64,000 nucleotides of DNA from Kuschelorhynchus macadamiae (GCA_030620095.1 JAUTXW010004485.1:523501-587500); one strand, 5' to 3'. Positions 22,440 through 33,245 are shown, numbered from the stretch's first letter. Notes: generated by a model not told the origin, from the sequence alone. Numbers and translations: made by a program.

Positions 22440-23235
22440 TTTTTGTGAACAAGAGAGCTAGAGTTTTTTGTTGTTTTCTCGCTACTTTAATCTCAATATA
22501 GTAGAGAAGATATGGACAGTTTACTAAACTATTCATAACTTTAAAGGTAAAACAGATGTCATTTATTTTCCTTCTGCAGGATAAGGATGGTAAATTTCCT
22601 TGAATGTCACATTTATGCTGCAAATATCTTTAAAACTTATTCTGAACTGATCCAATATTTGATATATGGACAACGTACAAAGGTAACCACACAGTGGATA
22701 CATATTCCAGATGAGAACTAACCAAAAAAAGGTAAAGACGTATTAAATATACACTGGCCCTTAAGTGAAACTTTACGCTCAAATATCACTTCTAGATCCT
22801 TCACCCTATCCATCCGTTTTAACTGAACTCCATCAATTGTGTATTCAGGGCTGTGTAAAAGCTAATAGAATTACATTTACTACTAATAAAAAGGTTCATA
22901 TCATCCAAACCGTTAACTTACCTAAGTCTAAGTACCTATAATTTACAAATAGTATAAATAAGAGAGGCGGTAAGTGACATCCTTGAGGAACTCCAGATGT
23001 TACTCTAATATATATGGAACAAAATAGTCTCTGAACTCTACCCGTCAAAATACTTCCCAGCTTTCTTAGTAGATCAATGTCAAACCCACAAGACCACAAC
23101 TTGACAATGAGTAACCTAAAGCTAACACTGTCAAACGCCTTGAAGAAATCAGTATAAACTGCGTCACCTTGACAACCTTCCTGCAAGGCCTCCAGTATAG
23201 CCGTCTCAATCTCAACCAAGCTTTACTGTGGACCT
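22440..23235 (-). pseudogene. Non-LTR retrotransposon reverse transcriptase fragment
   Basis: The frame 23219-22896 has VYTDFFKAFDSVSFRLLI with the motif A Asp, and TSGVPQGCHLPPLLFILFVN (motif B). Motif C follows in another frame as LDDMNLF, so one position of the usual FADD is changed. The C-terminal part at 22623-22414 includes RRKINDICFTFKVMNSLVNC and CPYLLYYIEIKV, the region after the thumb. Several frameshifts are present and the 5' half is missing. It is a different copy, and probably a different family, from the element at 8.3-9.7 kb. Confidence 0.8.
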
Positions 23236-23239
23236 ACCA

Positions 23240-24660
23240 CCGACAAAACCATGCTACTGTTCAGAAATAAGTTTGCTTTTTGTTGCTATATTGTTCAGAG
23301 ACCAAACAATCAAAGATCCTTGGGATCGCCGATTGTTTTTCTACACCTGGAAGAGGGCTAAAAGTAAAAAAGTAACTTTTAAGTTAGAACTTGAACCTAT
23401 TACCAGACCTTTATAATACAAATTTTTTCGTCACAGAATTTTTTTTAACCATCTATATGCATTTAAAAATTTCATATTTTTATAACCGCTCATTTCCCTA
23501 ATTTTATACGTTCTAGTTTCTCGAACATCAACTTTGTTTATACATCAAATAAAATATCTTGAATATTAAATAATGAATTAAAAAAGAATTTAATCAAGAC
23601 GAGGATCCTGCTTTTACCTATAATAATCAATTACCAATAAAATTAAATCGTCTCTGCAGCAAACAAAGTTCGTCGCTCGAAAGGAAGTTTCATTCCTTTT
23701 TAAAAATCTACTGTCGGAATATTGCTTCGAGGATTATTGAAATTCCAATATTGCCTTCACATCTAATCGATTTTTTTTATTCGGAGTCTTGCAACAGCAG
23801 GTAGAACTTGGAAATTACCTCGTACAAACATACGGTAAATAACCGTAGAAAATGGGGAGCAGAAAGGAAAAGGAAAGCTCATTATGCGCAACTTTTCCAG
23901 GCATACTCAACAATTTCCACACACCCAAACGATTTATAAAGCGACAAAAATAAAAGAAATTTCCCAGCGCGACTCCATACTGTAGGGGAACTAATACTGC
24001 GAAAACTCCCAAGATTGTGAATTTTCATCTGTTGGTCTTTTGTTGTAAGACAAATTTGATTTGCTTAAATCTAAATAAAATTGCATTACACGAAATGTAT
24101 ATTAAAGATGTTATTCATTAAGATGATACTGCTGTTAGCGTAAACGATTTCCTTTGTTGGAAAAAATATTAAATATTTTTTGAGTAAATAATCATATATT
24201 TTACATATAAAGGCATATTACATTAAATTTGTATTAATTTAAAATTGTTTCTTTTTATTTACTAGCCCTGTCACACAATTTAAACTTAGCCTTAGCAAAA
24301 AAATGTTCCGAACAAGTATAACAACCATTTTATGTTTGTTACAACTTATTTTCAAATTTAATCATTTTATCTTCAAAAGAAATCATATTATTAATAATAC
24401 TCTTTAATTTTTTCAAAGCTTAACTACGACCATAAATATTACACATTTATAGAAATTCAACTTATTATTCGATACTGTTATTGAATAGAATATTGGATGG
24501 GTACGTTAGAAAGTACAAATTAATTTTATCGAGTGACAGATGACATGTGTTATTATTTTTCGTTTCAATTTCCTTGAATTTCAGCAGGAGAGGTTGACTG
24601 ACGTGTTTAATTAGGTGTTTTTTTTTTAGATTTTGTGCTGTATAAGTAGCACTCGGCATT
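23240..24660. other. No recognisable gene
   Basis: AT-rich sequence with short frames only. I found no conserved motif or clear terminal repeat. Confidence 0.5.
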
Positions 24661-24663
24661 GTC

Positions 24664-25927
24664 AGATTTGTTTTACAGATAATAATGATCTAGTTCTAAT
24701 CTTCTGTATATGGAAGGAAATGCAGTCGGAAATTCAACTGGGCTGAAATATAAGCCCGAAGACCAGGTAAAAGATTCGTCACAGCACGCCATTTTGTGCA
24801 TGTGTATCTGACCATTGATTTTTCTTTTTTTCAGGCTTTTAATTTTGGACCAATTAATTTCCTTTTAATTAAGGAACAATCAGAATTTCTTTTAATTTAG
24901 AAACAATTAACTTTCTTTTAATGTTGGTACAACCAAAGTTCTTTTAATTTTTGATCTGGCGATTTTTTTTTAATTTGGATAATGAAAGATTTTTTAGTAT
25001 ATATTTGTATTAACTCAAAGGTTTACAAGTACCGAAATTAACATGACAATTTGATTTAAATTATCTTGGATTAAAAGTGTATCTGAAGAAAGCTGTCGAG
25101 TCTATAGTGCAGGAGTTAAAGAATACTCTGGAGAAGATTTTTGGATGTTTAGGAGAAGTTGGGATAGTTTCCCATCTGCCGTGTGGTGGTTCACTGTTCT
25201 GCTAGACGTTTTGTTTTGAAACTTTTCGACTGACTAGTCGCCGCTGCTTTTTGAGAGGTCCAAACGCTTTTGATTCTTTCGAAGATTTGCAGTTTTATAA
25301 ATAATAATGATCTAGTTCTAATCTTTTATATATGGAAGGAAATGCAGTCGAAAATTCAACTAGGCTGAAATATAAGCCCGAAGACCAGGTAAAAGATTCG
25401 TCACAGCACTCCATTTTGTGCATGTGTAGCTGACAAGTGATTTTTCTTTTCTTCAGGCTTCTAATTTTAGAGCAATCAACTTCCTTTTAATTAAGGAACA
25501 ATCAGAATTTCTTTTAATTTAGAAACAACTTCCTAATAATGTTGGTACAACCAAAGTTCTTTTAATTTTTGATCTAGAGATTTTTTTATTTGGATAATGC
25601 AAGATTTTTTAATATATATTTGTATTAACTCAAAAGTTTAAAAGTACCGAAATTATCATGACAATTTGATTTAAATTGTCTTGGATTAAAAGTGTATCTG
25701 AAGAAAGCTGTCGAGTCTACAGCGCAGTTTTTTTTTACTCCATCTCTCAGAATTAAAGAATACTCTGGAGAACATTTTTGGATGTTTAGGAGAAGTTGGG
25801 ATAGTTTCCTATCTGCCGTGTGGTGATTTACTGTTCTCCTAGACGTTTCGTGTTGGGGCTTTTCGACTGGCTAGTCGCCGCTGCTTTTTGAGAGGTCCAA
25901 ACGCTTTTGATTCTTTCGAAAAATTGC
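24664..25927. repeat. Two-copy tandem duplication, unit about 0.62 kb
   Basis: The first copy runs about 24664-25287 and the second about 25288-25927. Both begin near GATAATAATGATCTAGTTCT-like sequence and end at CGCTTTTGATTCTTTCGAA. They share long runs such as ATATAAGCCCGAAGACCAGG and CTAGTCGCCGCTGCTTTTTG. Copies differ by scattered substitutions and small indels, including a 20-bp block (TTTTTTTTACTCCATCTCTC) present only in copy 2. No protein or known RNA was recognised. Confidence 0.85.
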
Positions 25928-25929
25928 AA

Positions 25930-26780
25930 CTTGAGAGATTATTTTTCTAGAGAATTTATTTGACTATTTTTTTCGCTTAATTTTATATATTTCTTAGTCT
26001 TCTATGTAAAATAGAACTGATTGAGGTATTATTTAGGGTACTGAGACCACTCTTTATTGATAATTACTCTAATTTCATTCTAGTTTTCTAATTCAAGGAA
26101 TAGAGCAAACCTCAGCACAGCTAGACAACATTTTTAGCACCGCTAATACTTTTATTATTTTACATATAACCACCGATCGATACTGGAGTATTAATATTTT
26201 ACTTAGCTTATGCATTCATTTTTGAATATGTCCAATGATATAACTCTGCCTAAACGTTTTATTAAATTTTTGCTTCAAAAACAGCCGAACATATATTGGA
26301 TTCTAAGTTATTATCAGGCTCGTTCAAATAAATTAAATATAGATTTCATACAGCTTAAAAGTTTTACTAATTTTTATTTCTCAACCACCAAACGTTTAGT
26401 AAAGTTTTATTTTATATTAGCTTTTTAAAATAGAATTTCTAAAGAAAGAAAATGCCCTACTGCCCCTGTACTGAAAACATATGACGGGGACAAAAATTCA
26501 ATCAACCGAACCCTACCTTTTACCTATAACTTATACTGCCAATGTTTATATCTTAAAAAAAATACCAGTAAAGAAAAGAAAATTGAAAAAATCGCTGCTG
26601 CGAAAGCAAAATGCTTTATTAAATGTCTTGTACCGAAAAGTTTCACTAAGAAAAAAAGCACAATTTCTAAAAAAATGGCCTACCTACTGACCCTGTGTAA
26701 AATAATAAACTTTTCCGCACAGTATAATATTGAACTTCATTACATTCAAACAATGCATCTATCGCGTATCTAATTAGATG
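25930..26780. other. No recognisable gene
   Basis: AT-rich DNA with two short frames (26210-26428, 26481-26690) that show no domain. Probably flank of the IS630 element to the right. Confidence 0.45.
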
Positions 26781-26784
26781 CAAG

Positions 26785-27841
26785 TGTGCAGAAGACTTAA
26801 GTGACAATGTAAAAATGGATGTTCGTAATGCAATTTACGATTTATACACATCAAAAACTAATATAACCCTTCAAGTTTTAAAAGAAGCTTTAAAAAATCA
26901 AGGCGTATTGAAAATTGGACTAAAATCGTAGTCAAAATTAATAAGTTATTGGGTTTTCGATATAAAAAGAACTATAATCGAAGATTTATATGCGAGTTGC
27001 CATATATAGCAAGTCAGCTTATCCAGTTTTTAAAGAAATACACGGAAAATGTTAATTCAAAATTTAGAAAAGTGGTATTTTTAGACGAGACTTGGATATT
27101 TTCTAATGGAAGTGGTTCGAAATCCTGGCAGGACGAGTTTGTAAAAAGTGTCAAGAGAAAAAAGGAATGTGGGACGGGAAAATGGTTCATCACTTTGCAT
27201 GCAGGTTCTTCAACAGGATTTCTCCCAGGTGCAAGTTTACTGTTTTCTTCAACATCCAAAAGTATGGACTACCATGATAATACGAACTGTGAACTGTTTG
27301 AAAAGTGGTTAAAAGGAGAACCAATAATTCCAAATTTAGATGCTCCATCTTTAATCATTCTGGACAATGCATCTTATCATTCAAGAATCTTAAATAAACA
27401 ACCTACTTCATCCTGAAAGAAAAGTGATATTTATGACTGGCTAATAAAACAAAAACAAAATCCTTTACCCAATATGCTGAAACTAGAATTTATTTTAATG
27501 GCAAAAACTATTAAAAAACCAACAATATATACCGTAGTTGAAATATTACGGGAAAATGGAGATGAGGTTTTACGACTGCCGCCATATCATTGCCAGTTTA
27601 ACGCAATAGAATTAATATGGGCTGGGGCAAAATCATATTACGAAAAACCCGTGAACGATGATCTTACATCAAGATTCATTAAATTATATTACGCCGGATT
27701 ACTGGAAGAAATCTGTGGAATATACGGAGAAATTAATATGGGATTGGTCGAATAGAGAACGAGTGTTAGATGTCGAAATAGCACCAATGATCATTGCGCC
27801 GACTCAGAAGATGGGGACGTTTTAAGTGATGATGATATTTT
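26785..27841 (+). pseudogene. IS630/Tc1-mariner-type DDE transposase, copy 2
   Basis: Better preserved than the copy at 4.5-5.7 kb. It reads EDLSDNVKMDVRNAIYDLYT, then, after a TAG near 26930 and a 1-base slip, GFRYKKNYNRRFICELPYIA, VVFLDETWIFSNGSGSKSWQ (first Asp), HAGSSTGFLPGASLLF, LIILDNASYHSRI (second Asp) and LPPYHCQFNAIELIWAGAKS (third acid, Glu). A TGA at 27414-27416 replaces the Trp kept by copy 1 in SSWKKNDIYDW; the frame is otherwise continuous to 27670, where about 23 bp present in copy 1 are missing. The C-terminal WKKSVEYTEKLIWDW then follows in another frame to about 27820. The 5' end, including the first helices of the HTH, is missing on this side. Confidence 0.88.
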
Positions 27842-28110
27842 TTAGTCTATAATATTAAAAAGTTTTTGAAAGATTGTATTAGTCTTTGACGTGTATAAAT
27901 CATAAATTGCATTATTAATATCAATTTTTGCATTGTAACTTAACTCTTTTGTCTTTTTATTTTCTCGTGTACATTTCTTAATCTTCTTCGGAAGTAAATT
28001 ATGTTCTTTTTCGTGCACAAGTTTCTGTACATTCCTTATACCGATTCTCAGAGCTTTTGCCACTGGCTCCTGGATATTAGCCAGTGAATTTTAATTTAAA
28101 TTTTTTTTTA
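27842..28110 (-). CDS. HTH-only reading frame, inverted copy of the transposase N-terminus
   Basis: An intact 73-residue minus-strand frame (28063-27842) starts MAKALRIGIRNVQKLVHEKE and ends TNTIFQKLFNIID; homologous sequence (ANIQEPVAKALRIGIR) extends upstream to about 28095. It is the N-terminal DNA-binding part of the IS630-type transposase, convergent with the main gene and sharing its 3' border with it. It lacks any catalytic domain. The same inverted arrangement is present at 4310-4544. It may simply be part of a long terminal inverted repeat, or might encode a DNA-binding peptide; expression is unknown. Confidence 0.5.
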
Positions 28111-28201
28111 TTAGACTGACACCAATAAATAAGTAATATAAAACGCTTCTTGTACAATTTTAAAGCGTGTTAAAAATAAGTAAATTTTTTTATTAATTAT
28201 A

Positions 28202-28203
<2 letters not shown>

Positions 28204-28246
<43 letters not shown>
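28204..28246. repeat. (TA)n microsatellite
   Basis: About 21 TA units between the IS630 element (left) and the Penelope family B element (right). Confidence 0.95.
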
Positions 28247-28248
<2 letters not shown>

Positions 28249-28332
28249 GTTGATTTTTACTCCTTCACGGATGGAAAAATACAATGTGTTTTCATTCTGG
28301 GTGTACATCCGTTCACTACTATCGTTCTGAAA

Positions 28333-28384
28333 AGAACAGTTTTGCTGACGTTTCGCCAAAATCACATTTGGCATTTTCGAAGCT
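28333..28384 (-). ncRNA. Hammerhead-like fold in Penelope family B (left arm)
   Basis: Minus strand: GCT, TCGAAAAT, stem II GCCAAA/TTTGGC, GAAACGTC, AGC. Stem I (GCT/AGC) and stem II are intact, but the core reads UCGAAAA instead of CUGANGA. The copy at 53332-53371 is identical; the right arm at 30473-30517 has GAAACGAC. Confidence 0.35.
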
Positions 28385-28405
28385 TTCTTTCTCGCGTCCG
28401 AATAG

Positions 28406-28443
28406 AGACTGAAGTGTTGGTGACTGCGACGCTTCCTTTTATA
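28406..28443 (-). promoter_or_regulatory. Core promoter in Penelope family B pseudo-LTR (left arm)
   Basis: Minus-strand TATAAAA (28443-28437) and TCAGTCT (28412-28406) with the same 33-bp spacing as the other two copies. Confidence 0.6.
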
Positions 28444-28671
28444 CCCCCACTAGGGGCCGAAGGTTATATCTGCGCAGGCGTTGGTCGTTATTTAAGTTTT
28501 CCGGATGGTGCTGTTGTTGTTGCGCTAATTGCGCTTGAGTTTTTGCGATTTTAGATTTGTCGATTATTGTCTTCCATACTGTTGGTAGTTTTAATGATTC
28601 GTCCCTTTTATTCAAATCACCTTGTTTTTCAATTTCTATAGCTTCTCGGATTATTCTGGTCTTATAATGTT

Positions 28672-30000
28672 CTATATTGGCAAGAAATTTATTTTATGGC
28701 CGGTTTCCTGATGATGCAGGAATAAAGCTGAGGTTGTTTGTTTATTTCTGATGCTGAGTTTATGCTCTTCCACTCTTGCTGATATTCGCCTGTTAGTTTG
28801 CCCTACGTACAACTTTTGACAGTCCTGGCACGGAATACTGTACACTCCGTGGTTTTTCAGTTTGATTTTATCTTTTGGGTTTCCGAGTAGTTTACCTATA
28901 GTCGTTTGTGGCTCGTGTATTGTTTGTATGTTGTGTTTCCTCAGAATTCTTCCGATTCTGTCTGTTGTGCCTTTTACATATGGTAAGACTACTCGTTGCT
29001 TTCCCGGTTCATATTTTTTGTTATTCGTTGTTCGGAAAACCTGTGCATTAATATCTTTCTCTATGGTGCGATTTGTGTAGCCATTTTTCTTTAAAGCACT
29101 AGATATTACCTTAAGTTCGTTTTGTCTCGTCTGTGTTTCAGTTAGTCGCACGGATCTAGATATTAGAGTATTTGCCACAGCTTGAATTTGTGCTGGGTGA
29201 TGATGTGATTTTGCATTTAAATATCTGTCTGTATGTGTTGGTTTTCTATACACGGTGTATTCGAAATGTCCGTTATGCAGTTTTGTGACCAAAACATCTA
29301 AAAATGGTAGTTTGTTGTTTTCCTCTAACTCTAGAGTAAATTGTATTGTAATTACGTGAGTCAGAAATTTTTCGAGCTCTGCATGACCATGTTGCCATAT
29401 AATAAATATGTCATCCACTTAAAGAATCCATAATTTCGGTTTTAAACTTGCTTTCTCAAGAGCTTCTTTCTCGAAATGTATCATAAATAAATTCGAGACT
29501 ACTGGTGATAGCGAGGACCCCATTGGAGCACCATTCATTTGTTTATACATTTGCCCGTTGAAAGAAAAATAAGTATTTTTGAGGCAATGCTCCGAGAGTT
29601 CTATTATATGTGCCTGGAAATCCTCGTTCATAGCAATCTTGTCCAATGCTTCGTCGATGGGAATACTGGGATATAACGATTTGACATCTAGGCTTGCTAT
29701 GATATCGTTTTTTTCAAGGACGATAACTCGTATAATTCGAGTGAAATGCTCCGAGTTTTTTACGAATGAATCAGTTTTTTCTACAGTTGGTTGCATAATT
29801 TCAGAAAGGTATTTCTCCAGTTTTTGTAGCGGCGAATTAACAGCACTAACAATAGGTCTGATAGGCGTCCCTGGTTTGTGTATTTTTGGTAAACCATAGA
29901 GTTTAGGACATCTGCTCGACTTTTCCCGTGGTATGATTTTTTGTTGAATTTCGGGGTTTATTGTTGAACTTTTTATTTTATTTTTAGTTGTTTTTTCTAG
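28672..30000 (-). pseudogene. Penelope-like RT and GIY-YIG protein, family B, copy 1
   Basis: Minus strand from about 30000: CPKLYGLPKIHKPGTPIRPI (fingers), IIASLDVKSLYPSIPIDEAL (motif A, catalytic Asp), MNGAPMGSSLSPVVSNLFMI (motif B), KLWIL-stop-VDDIFIIW (motif C), TLELEENNKLPFLDVLV, YRKPTHTDRYLNAKSHHHPA, and the nuclease HGVYSIPCQDCQKLYVGQTN. The stop codon falls exactly where the copy at 54.84 kb has Tyr of RYVDD, so the catalytic motif reads L-stop-VDD. A 16-bp loss after HKINF near 28690 shifts the frame before the C-terminal tail, which would otherwise end RRYNLRPLVGV at about 28450. Inactive. Confidence 0.9.
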
Positions 30001-30233
30001 GTACGTTGTCGTGTACGTACTGTGAAAAGTTGTACGTAGGGCAAACTAACAGGCGAATATCAGCAAGAGTGGAAGAGCATAAACTCAGCATCATAAATAA
30101 ACAAACAACCTCAGCTTTATTCTTACATAATCAGGAAACCGGCCATAAAATAAATTTCGATGGGTGTAGGGAGATTGCCAATATAGAACATTATAAGACC
30201 AGAATAATCAGAGAAGCCATAGAAATTGAATAA
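29995..30233 (+). pseudogene. GIY-YIG endonuclease end of a second Penelope family B copy
   Basis: Plus-strand frame with CTYCEKLYVGQTNRRISARV, EEHKLS and SALFLHNQETGHKINFDGCR, ending EIE at a TAA where the other copies have Lys. After the stop, homologous coding sequence continues to NLRPRVGV at about 30418. It keeps the residues GCREIANIEH that copy 1 has lost. Confidence 0.8.
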
Positions 30234-30410
30234 CAAGGTGATTTGAATAAAAGGGACGAATCATTAAAACTACCAACAGTATGGAAGACAATAATCGACA
30301 AATCTAAAATCGCAAAAACTCAAGCGCAATTAGCGCAACAACAACAGCACCATCCGGAAAACATAAATAACGACCAACGCCTGCGCAGATATAACCTTCG
30401 GCCCCGAGTG

Positions 30411-30455
30411 GGGGTATAAAAGGAAGCCTCGCAGTCACCAACACTTCAGTCTCTA
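30411..30455 (+). promoter_or_regulatory. Core promoter in Penelope family B pseudo-LTR (right arm)
   Basis: TATAAAA (30415-30421) is followed by an arthropod initiator TCAGTCT (30446-30452); the initiator A is 33 bp downstream of the TATA start. The same pair occurs at 53272/53303 and, on the minus strand, at 28443/28412. Confidence 0.6.
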
Positions 30456-30472
30456 TTCGGACGCGAGAATGA

Positions 30473-30517
30473 AAGATTCGAAAATGCCAACAAATGTGAT
30501 TTTGGCGAAACGACAGC
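30473..30517 (+). ncRNA. Hammerhead-like fold in Penelope family B (right arm), mutated
   Basis: As in the other two copies but with ACGAC in place of ACGTC and a 3-base insertion in stem II (GCCAACAAATG), so stem II and the ACGU palindrome are both damaged. Confidence 0.3.
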
Positions 30518-30599
30518 AAAACTGTTCTTTTCAGAACGACAGTAGTGAACGGATGTACACCCGGAGTGAAAACACATTATATATATAGCCTGTATTTTT

Positions 30600-32400
30600 C
30601 GTATGCATGGCCCCTAATTTTAGACTGAAATTTGAAGAAATCGGATAAGTAGTTTTTTAGCTATGCCGCGAACAGACAGACTGACGGACAGACAGACGGA
30701 ATTGAGAAAACATATTTTCCGGTATTTAGAGACCCTTAAACGTAAAGATCTGAAAAAATCTCACAAGGGAAGTAATAACTAATTATCTTGTGTTTTTAAC
30801 AGAAGTGTATAATATTTTTGCAAAATAAATTTTTTTTGTTATCACAATACAAAAAAAAACAAGTTTTTTTTGCACAGTGGTGGCCCGCATTTAAATAAAT
30901 GACACTGTATAAGTGGTTAGATTTTTAGGCCAAGCGGGGCTCATAATTTTTGGCGATTGATAAAAAAATCTCAATTTCATTAAGTGGCTGTATAAACAGA
31001 ACATATCCTGATTGTTCCACTGATTCGAACCGCCTTCCGACTTTATTAAGGCGCTTGCCATTTTGTGTATTTTTGTTTTTGCCAACCGAAAAATTTTAAC
31101 CAAATACATATTTAGCGAATTTTCTTATTTAGTCCCTCGGCATTGAATATATAAAATAATATTAAGTGGCTATCTTAATAATATTGCGTAATATAATAAC
31201 TATTTTCTTTCTCCCTGTATATTTGTAAATAGCCCATCGAGATTTAATAGCTCGATAAAAGAATCACACAACATTTTGGTATTCACTGTGTTTTCTGATT
31301 TGAGTCATAATGTTGGTGACCTTTAGACCCGCACGATAAGACCGCTTTCGACTATAGCACGTTTATTAAACGAATATCGATGTAATGCGTGCGATCAAGA
31401 ATGACAGCTAATTTTCTTAGGGATATTTCATAAAATTGGGGAATGTATTATCCTTCAATTTGCATTAACTTCCTAAAAAACATTCAAATTTTATGCTGCC
31501 AATTTTAAAAATACCCAAGAAATCCTTTTTGAGTCTCTAACATTAAATAATTTTTACCTTAATATTTATTCAATTACACTTCCGACAACGACGTAGGTCA
31601 AGGATGAATGGATGTTTTGAAATTATTGAACATCTCAGAGAAACCTAGAAATTGTGCCCAAAAGCTCGCACATTTTTCTTTAAATCGAATTTTCACCTAT
31701 TTCCACGGTAGCTGGAAGAAAATAGTATAGAGGTTTTTGTAGCCAAATAAACGCTCTATCCTTCTGTCGGGAAATAATTCCGATTACTGTTTACAGTGAG
31801 CCCCACGTTAAGGACTTTAAAGTTTCTACTTTAAAAAATCGCTATAATTTAACCGTGTAAGCTAAAATTTTGAAATTTGGTCAAAATCTACCTACGATTA
31901 TCTAGTTTCGTAAAAAAATGCCCCACGCCCTAGGTGTATTAGCTTTCTTGTAATACAACGTAATGTGGAAAAATGTACCCATTTTTGGGAAACTACAAAT
32001 TTTATCTAGTAATTGCACTTTCGTACATACTCAAATTCCTTTACAGATATTCCATTTTATGTATAATTTTGAGCACTTTCCGATGCCCTAATCAGTTTTT
32101 CGACAGGACATCTGGTTTCTTCTATAAAAAACAAATTGTATCACTGGTAAATTTTCCGACCAAGATGCATTCAGGTTTTTGTTCTCCTCTATATTTTTAC
32201 TCAGTTCGAGCTACAAGTTCGTTCGAAAAAAGGGTGTTTGGGGCGCCTATAGCTCGAAAAAAAATCGTAAAATCAGGAAACGGGTTCGAAACTCAACCAA
32301 AACCAATAAAGTTCTGTAGGACTAGGAAAAAATTAAAAATTGTGATCTGAACTGTGTCGAAATTGACTTTTTTAGCCGACTTTGCGGTACCACACCACAT
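30600..32400. other. No recognisable gene; short CAGA-rich repeat
   Basis: At 30650-30730, AAGTAGTTTTTTAGCTA and an AACAGACAGACTGACGGACA stretch match a block at 51978-52050, so this is another dispersed repeat. A 72-residue minus-strand frame at 31109-30891 has no recognisable domain. The rest (31.1-32.4 kb) is AT-rich with nothing identified. Confidence 0.5.
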
Positions 32401-32408
32401 CATCTGGT

Positions 32409-32981
32409 TTATTGCACGACTGTCCTATAAACAAAGACAACAGCAATATTTTGTAAATCCCCATGAAGTCCCACTAAAATCGCTATAACTTTTAAGTCCC
32501 CACATATCTTCCATTTATACCTATTGCAGTTTATTTTATGAAATATTGTGGGCATATTTTCATAATTTTCTTTCATTGCAACTGAATGGGCAACTGGTAT
32601 AGAGGGTTTTAAATTTCCATTATGCAATAAAACAGCTTTAAAGCTATATTTAGATGAGTTTATGAATAAGCGCCACTCACGGGGAGAATGTTCAATATCA
32701 AGTTCCTGCATTAAACTGTCTATATCAGTACACGCGCACATCGAATTTTTCATACTGTAGAATTCAGAAAACGCAGCATTTCTTTTCCTGAAATTCGTAA
32801 TTTTTATTTCTTTGACTAATAGGTTCCATTCCTTAAGACAGGAACCCAGAAGGTCTGACTGTTGCTTGGATAGCCCCAAATCACGTACTAAATCATTTAA
32901 TTCACTTTGAACAATCAAATGTGGCTCGCCGGAACTGGGACCTGTGGTAAAAGTAGCTGTCAATAAACTGCTTTTATTCAA
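32409..32981 (-). pseudogene. Second member of the unknown-function arthropod family (truncated)
   Basis: An uninterrupted 190-residue minus-strand frame aligns with the middle of the gene at 13.1-14.8 kb: ELNDLVRDLGLSKQQSDLLG, FRKRNAAFSEF, PREWRLFINSSKYSFKAVLL, HNGNLKPSIPVAHS and KICGDLKVIAILVGLHG. The CGDL motif corresponds to CVDL of the first copy. After that the frame slips (FCLWDSRAINQ is still readable in another frame near 32430) and the C-terminal half, with HSHLD and GERFHQD, is missing. The divergence from the first copy suggests separate subfamilies. Upstream it adjoins a repeat shared with 59.4 kb. Confidence 0.75.
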
Positions 32982-33045
32982 TACCGGGTGTCAAAAAATC
33001 TCTAATATTGCAATTAATATTTGAAAAACTGAACTCATATTTTTC
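32955..33045 (-). repeat. Dispersed repeat shared with 59395-59515
   Basis: The reverse complement matches 59395-59515, including TTTGACACCCGGTATTGAA and AGCAGTTTATTGACAGCTAC. In the 59-kb copy this sequence lies at the 3' end of an IS630-type transposase gene, so this may be a solitary end of that element. Confidence 0.65.
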
Positions 33046-33134
33046 TTCTGAACTGCCCGATGATGCGTTATCTCCATTACCTCCCAAATCAATATCTTGC
33101 CAATTTAAAGGCGCAATCGACATTGGCAAATTTA

Positions 33135-33245
33135 TATTATGCTAATATAGATAAATAACTGTGTGAAATTTGATACTCGTCTTTTATGCCTAAAAGGGCA
33201 TTTTTTATTAATAATCAATTTTTGAAATTTCTACCATTCTTATTT
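33135..33245 (-). repeat. Partial copy of the fold-back repeat at 58.6-59.4 kb
   Basis: GATAAATAACTGTGTGAAAT and CTTTTATGCCTAAAAGGGCA match the inner right arm of the fold-back element (59075-58985 reversed) with few differences. Only about 110 bp are present. Confidence 0.65.

Larger units (their letters stand above)
28283..30578. mobile_element. Fold-back Penelope-like element, family B
   Basis: The outer about 545-560 bp are inverted copies of one another: 28283-28825 pairs with 30018-30578. Each arm carries the same 3' end of the element (GIY-YIG coding end, promoter, hammerhead-like motif, terminal GAAAACACATT). The middle 1.2 kb is reverse transcriptase in minus orientation. The plus-oriented right arm is thus a truncated second copy joined head to head to the 5' end of the first. 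Such head-to-head partial copies are known among Penelope elements. Confidence 0.8.

Noticed and set aside
30891..31109. 72-codon minus-strand frame containing SNQWNNQDMFCLYSHLMKLR
   Set aside because: It looks compositionally like protein, but I could not tie it to a family or find continuation on either side.
32275..32305. GGGTTCGAAACTC, resembling a tRNA T-arm
   Set aside because: No matching acceptor, D-arm or anticodon stem around it.
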